From: Ignavibacteria bacterium
GTDB lineage: Bacteria; Bacteroidota; Ignavibacteria; Ignavibacteriales; Ignavibacteriaceae
NCBI GenBank assembly: GCA_029863735.1
Contig: JAOTUT010000052.1
Coordinates: forward strand, 1 to 8,399
Direction of reading: 5' to 3'
DNA length: 8,399 nucleotides
Positions within the stretch are counted from its first letter, which is position 1. Each line of letters opens with the position of its first letter. Positions 6,970 through 8,399 of the stretch are shown in pieces. The translations under genes and the position numbers were made by a program. The notes beneath the pieces were generated by a model, which was not told the DNA's origin, searched no databases, and saw only the letters and a program-made list of their open reading frames with translations.

Positions 6970-7262
6970 AAATTGTTAGTAAATAATTAGTTGATTAAAA
7001 TATTTTCTCAAATGAACAATAAATGTCTAACTATATTCTCTATACAATCAGAACAAAACCAATAATAAAAATTTGATTTACTTAGGAGGTAGTAAAAACA
7101 TAATACGATTCTTAAGAAATTTACGTTTGATAAATAATTAAGCAGATGAGTAGTTATCTCAAGGGTGCAGGTCAAGTTAGCAAATCAATTGAGGCGAGTC
7201 AAGTTTTTATACGTATTAAATGCTTGACGTTATAAACAGTCACTTGTGTTCAGAAATACGGA
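6970..7262. other. Intergenic region without a convincing gene
   Basis: This 293-nt AT-rich gap separates the nuclease-like gene (upstream on the - strand) from the T9SS cargo gene. It should hold the cargo gene's promoter and 5' leader and the end of the upstream transcript. I see no strong hairpin with a T-run and no protein-like ORF. The only organised sequence is the set of GTCAAG/CTTGAC hexamers at 7171-7228. Confidence 0.6.
7171..7228. repeat. GTCAAG hexamers, two direct and one inverted
   Basis: GTCAAGTT occurs at 7171-7178 and again at 7198-7205 (27-nt period), and the inverse CTTGAC at 7223-7228. The second and third copies are roughly concentric with the palindrome ATACGTAT (7209-7216). 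On the - strand the first two read TTGACC and TTGACT, like sigma70 -35 boxes, and TTGACT is followed after 17 nt by TAACTT, a weak -10. It could be a promoter/operator cluster for the T9SS cargo gene about 220 nt downstream, or chance. Confidence 0.3.
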
Positions 7263-7904
7263 TTAGTTATTAACTGCCCATATTACATCCGAAAGTGTTT
7301 CTTGGTTTTTCTCGAGTTGGAATTTTAAAAGATAGTTGGTGTTGAAACCTTTCATATACTTTTCAATCCGTTCTTTCAGCCAGGCAATTTCTGCTTTCAG
7401 TTTCCAGTGTTCTCCATCTGCGGAATACAGAACAATAAATAACCTGTTTTTCAAATGTTTTCTCTGCTGCTGCGATTGATTTTTATAAAGCCATTTTATT
7501 AATTCATCCGTTTTTTTAATTGCTTCATTAATTGGATAAGGAAAATTTTTAGGGAAGATAGAAGTTTTATGATCAAATGTTACTCCATCAATTGTGAAAT
7601 CAACCAGCTTGTCTTTTTCATCCAGTGCGGGCTTAACATTCGGAAGCGAACAAAAAATTTTCTCAACTGCCTGCGCCGACCAGAAGTTGTACCACCGGTT
7701 CAATGCATAGTTTGCAATGTTCTGATGTTCTTTATCTCTTCTGAATGTTTCTTCTGTTTCTTTTAATACTTCATTAAAGGTTTGAATCCGGTAAACAAAA
7801 TTTGTTAGTCTATCAAAGTCATCATTTTGTTTTCTTCCCCATTTATAAGGGAAGGCTAATCTTTTTTTTAATTCTTTTTCAATTTGAACTAAATTAATAT
7901 CCAT
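7263..7904 (-). CDS. Uncharacterised protein with a PD-(D/E)XK nuclease-like motif
   Basis: This is a 213-residue soluble, charged protein with no signal peptide or membrane segment. I do not recognise a named family. The N-terminal half (1-85) looks helical and includes NRWYNFWSAQAVEKIF (69-84). A predicted beta-hairpin follows: VDFTIDGVTFDHKTS (101-115), with D102 and D111-x-K113 arranged as in PD-(D/E)XK nucleases (D, short loop, D/E-x-K). E81 in the preceding helix could be the extra acid. Next come NEAIKKTDELIKWLY (126-140, amphipathic helix) and RLFIVLYS (154-161, a core strand), an order seen in restriction-endonuclease-like folds. The start ATG is 12 nt after the lipoprotein stop with no clear Shine-Dalgarno, so translation may be coupled. 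No methyltransferase is visible, so a restriction role is unsupported; nuclease activity is inference. Confidence 0.8.
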   Translation of the reverse strand: MDINLVQIEKELKKRLAFPYKWGRKQNDDFDRLTNFVYRIQTFNEVLKETEETFRRDKEHQNIANYALNRWYNFWSAQAVEKIFCSLPNVKPALDEKDKLVDFTIDGVTFDHKTSIFPKNFPYPINEAIKKTDELIKWLYKNQSQQQRKHLKNRLFIVLYSADGEHWKLKAEIAWLKERIEKYMKGFNTNYLLKFQLEKNQETLSDVIWAVNN

Positions 7905-7916
7905 TTAAGACAAGCA

Positions 7917-8336
7917 TCAATCAATTTTTTGAAATATCATTATTTCCTGGTCATCTTCATAAAAATACAGTTTCATCTTTTCAATTTTATAATTGTTTAC
8001 TTTACTGAGAGCAGAAAGAAATCTTTGCTCGATATCACCGGGGCAGGCCATCTCGGTAGTTATAATGTTGTAAAAAGCAATATTGCTTTTATCAATTTCA
8101 ACTTTGCCGTCAATTGTATTACAACTTGTATTGCCGTGCACCCTTTCATCTTTTACATAAATCTCTAGCATTGGAAGGTTTTTTACGGTTTCATCAATTA
8201 TAATTTTTTTACCTTCAATTGATTCCAGTGCCCAGATGTCATGCAACCGATTCACGTTAGACCCTTCCGCTTCTTTTGTTGAGCAGCCGTAAAGAATTGT
8301 TACTAAAGCAAGAAAAATTAATATGTTTTCCTTCAT
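7917..8336 (-). CDS. META domain (HslJ-like) lipoprotein
   Basis: A 139-residue protein from the ATG at 8336. The frame runs open to the right edge, but the upstream codons look non-coding and this ATG starts a typical lipoprotein signal: MKENILIFLALVTILYGC with lipobox LYGC and C18 as the lipidated residue (Tyr at -2 is unusual). Residues about 31-139 are a META domain (DUF306): W35 in the first strand, GNTSCN (68-73), TTEMACPG (93-100), a helix with FLSAL (106-110), and a final strand ending MIFQK. C72 and C98 are the family's conserved cysteines and may form a disulfide. HslJ-type proteins are envelope proteins linked to heat shock and novobiocin resistance in E. coli; the molecular function is unknown. 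It is likely anchored on the periplasmic face of a membrane and co-transcribed with the nuclease-like gene 12 nt downstream. Confidence 0.88.
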   Translation of the reverse strand: MKENILIFLALVTILYGCSTKEAEGSNVNRLHDIWALESIEGKKIIIDETVKNLPMLEIYVKDERVHGNTSCNTIDGKVEIDKSNIAFYNIITTEMACPGDIEQRFLSALSKVNNYKIEKMKLYFYEDDQEIMIFQKID

Positions 8337-8353
8337 ATAATTATAAATCTTAT

Positions 8354-8393
8354 TTCTTGAACAAGAATATATACTCGTGTTTGAATATGTAAA
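8354..8393 (-). promoter_or_regulatory. Possible promoter with overlapping palindromic operator for the META lipoprotein
   Basis: On the - strand TTTACA (8388-8393) and TATATT (8366-8371) are separated by 16 nt, resembling -35 and -10 boxes. The palindrome TTCTTG-N2-CAAGAA (8354-8367) begins at the -10 box and covers the expected start of transcription, 18-31 nt before the ATG. It is placed like a repressor site. Bacteroidota promoters often differ from the E. coli consensus, so this is tentative. Confidence 0.35.
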
Positions 8394-8399
8394 ATCCAC

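Noticed and set aside
6680..6979. 99-codon + strand frame opposite the T9SS cargo gene
   Set aside because: It is antisense to a signal peptide plus secreted domain with clear coding evidence and has no protein-like features.
7012..7065. 17-codon + strand ORF in the same gap
   Set aside because: Too short, no ribosome binding site, and AT-rich sequence gives such frames by chance.
7084..7089. Strong AGGAGG on the + strand
   Set aside because: No ATG, GTG or TTG follows at a usable distance with an open frame, so it is not serving a gene.
7146..7235. Small + strand ORF of 29 codons (MSSYLKGAGQVSK...) in the intergenic region
   Set aside because: No Shine-Dalgarno before it, no recognisable protein feature, and it overlaps the GTCAAG repeats, which by themselves give its repeated QV residues.
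7569..8168. + strand frames at 7569-7766 and 7929-8168, opposite the nuclease-like and META genes
   Set aside because: The - strand products have recognisable motifs; these frames are low-complexity Phe/Ile-rich translations of the complement.
7263..8336. Restriction-modification or anti-phage system
   Set aside because: Only one weak nuclease-like motif is present, with no methyltransferase, helicase, toxin or mobile-element genes in the window.
8337..8399. N-terminal extension of the META lipoprotein to a GTG at 8399
   Set aside because: It would bury the lipoprotein signal peptide 21 residues inside the protein; the ATG at 8336 starts the signal directly.

Overview
The window looks like a piece of chromosome from a Gram-negative member of the Bacteroidota/Chlorobiota group, most likely an Ignavibacteria-like lineage. 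The strongest clue is a pair of C-terminal type IX secretion (T9SS) type A sorting domains, both with the signature QNYPNPFNPST. The AT-rich sequence, weak or missing Shine-Dalgarno sites on some genes, and an outer-membrane-type lipoprotein fit this. The placement is inferred from protein style, not from a marker gene.

Layout. Positions 1-2816 (+ strand) hold a two-gene operon: a DUF1800 protein cut by the left edge, then, after 14 nt, a DUF1501 protein with a twin-arginine N-terminus and a T9SS C-terminal domain. Positions 2817-2934 are a convergent intergenic region with two strong hairpins that can end transcription from both sides. From 2935 to the right edge everything is on the - strand. 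Reading along the sequence, these genes are a mitochondrial-type citrate synthase (2935-4242), a beta-CASP metallo-beta-lactamase-fold RNase (4447-5805), a secreted T9SS cargo of unknown function (5911-6954), an uncharacterised protein with a PD-(D/E)XK-like motif (7263-7904), and a META-domain (HslJ-like) lipoprotein (7917-8336).

How the genes relate. DUF1800 and DUF1501 are a recurrent pair and here form an export-linked unit, with only the DUF1501 partner carrying a visible sorting tag. The META lipoprotein and the nuclease-like gene are 12 nt apart and probably co-transcribed from a promoter near the right edge, where a 14-bp palindrome overlaps the expected transcription start. Citrate synthase, the RNase and the T9SS cargo appear to be separate units with intergenic gaps of 105-293 nt. 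They are ordinary housekeeping or envelope genes with no clear functional link.

There are no tRNA or rRNA genes, CRISPR arrays, transposases or phage genes. I see no convincing new multi-gene system. The points most worth a second look are the possible nuclease, the Tat plus T9SS combination on DUF1501, the eukaryote-like citrate synthase, and several inverted repeats between genes.
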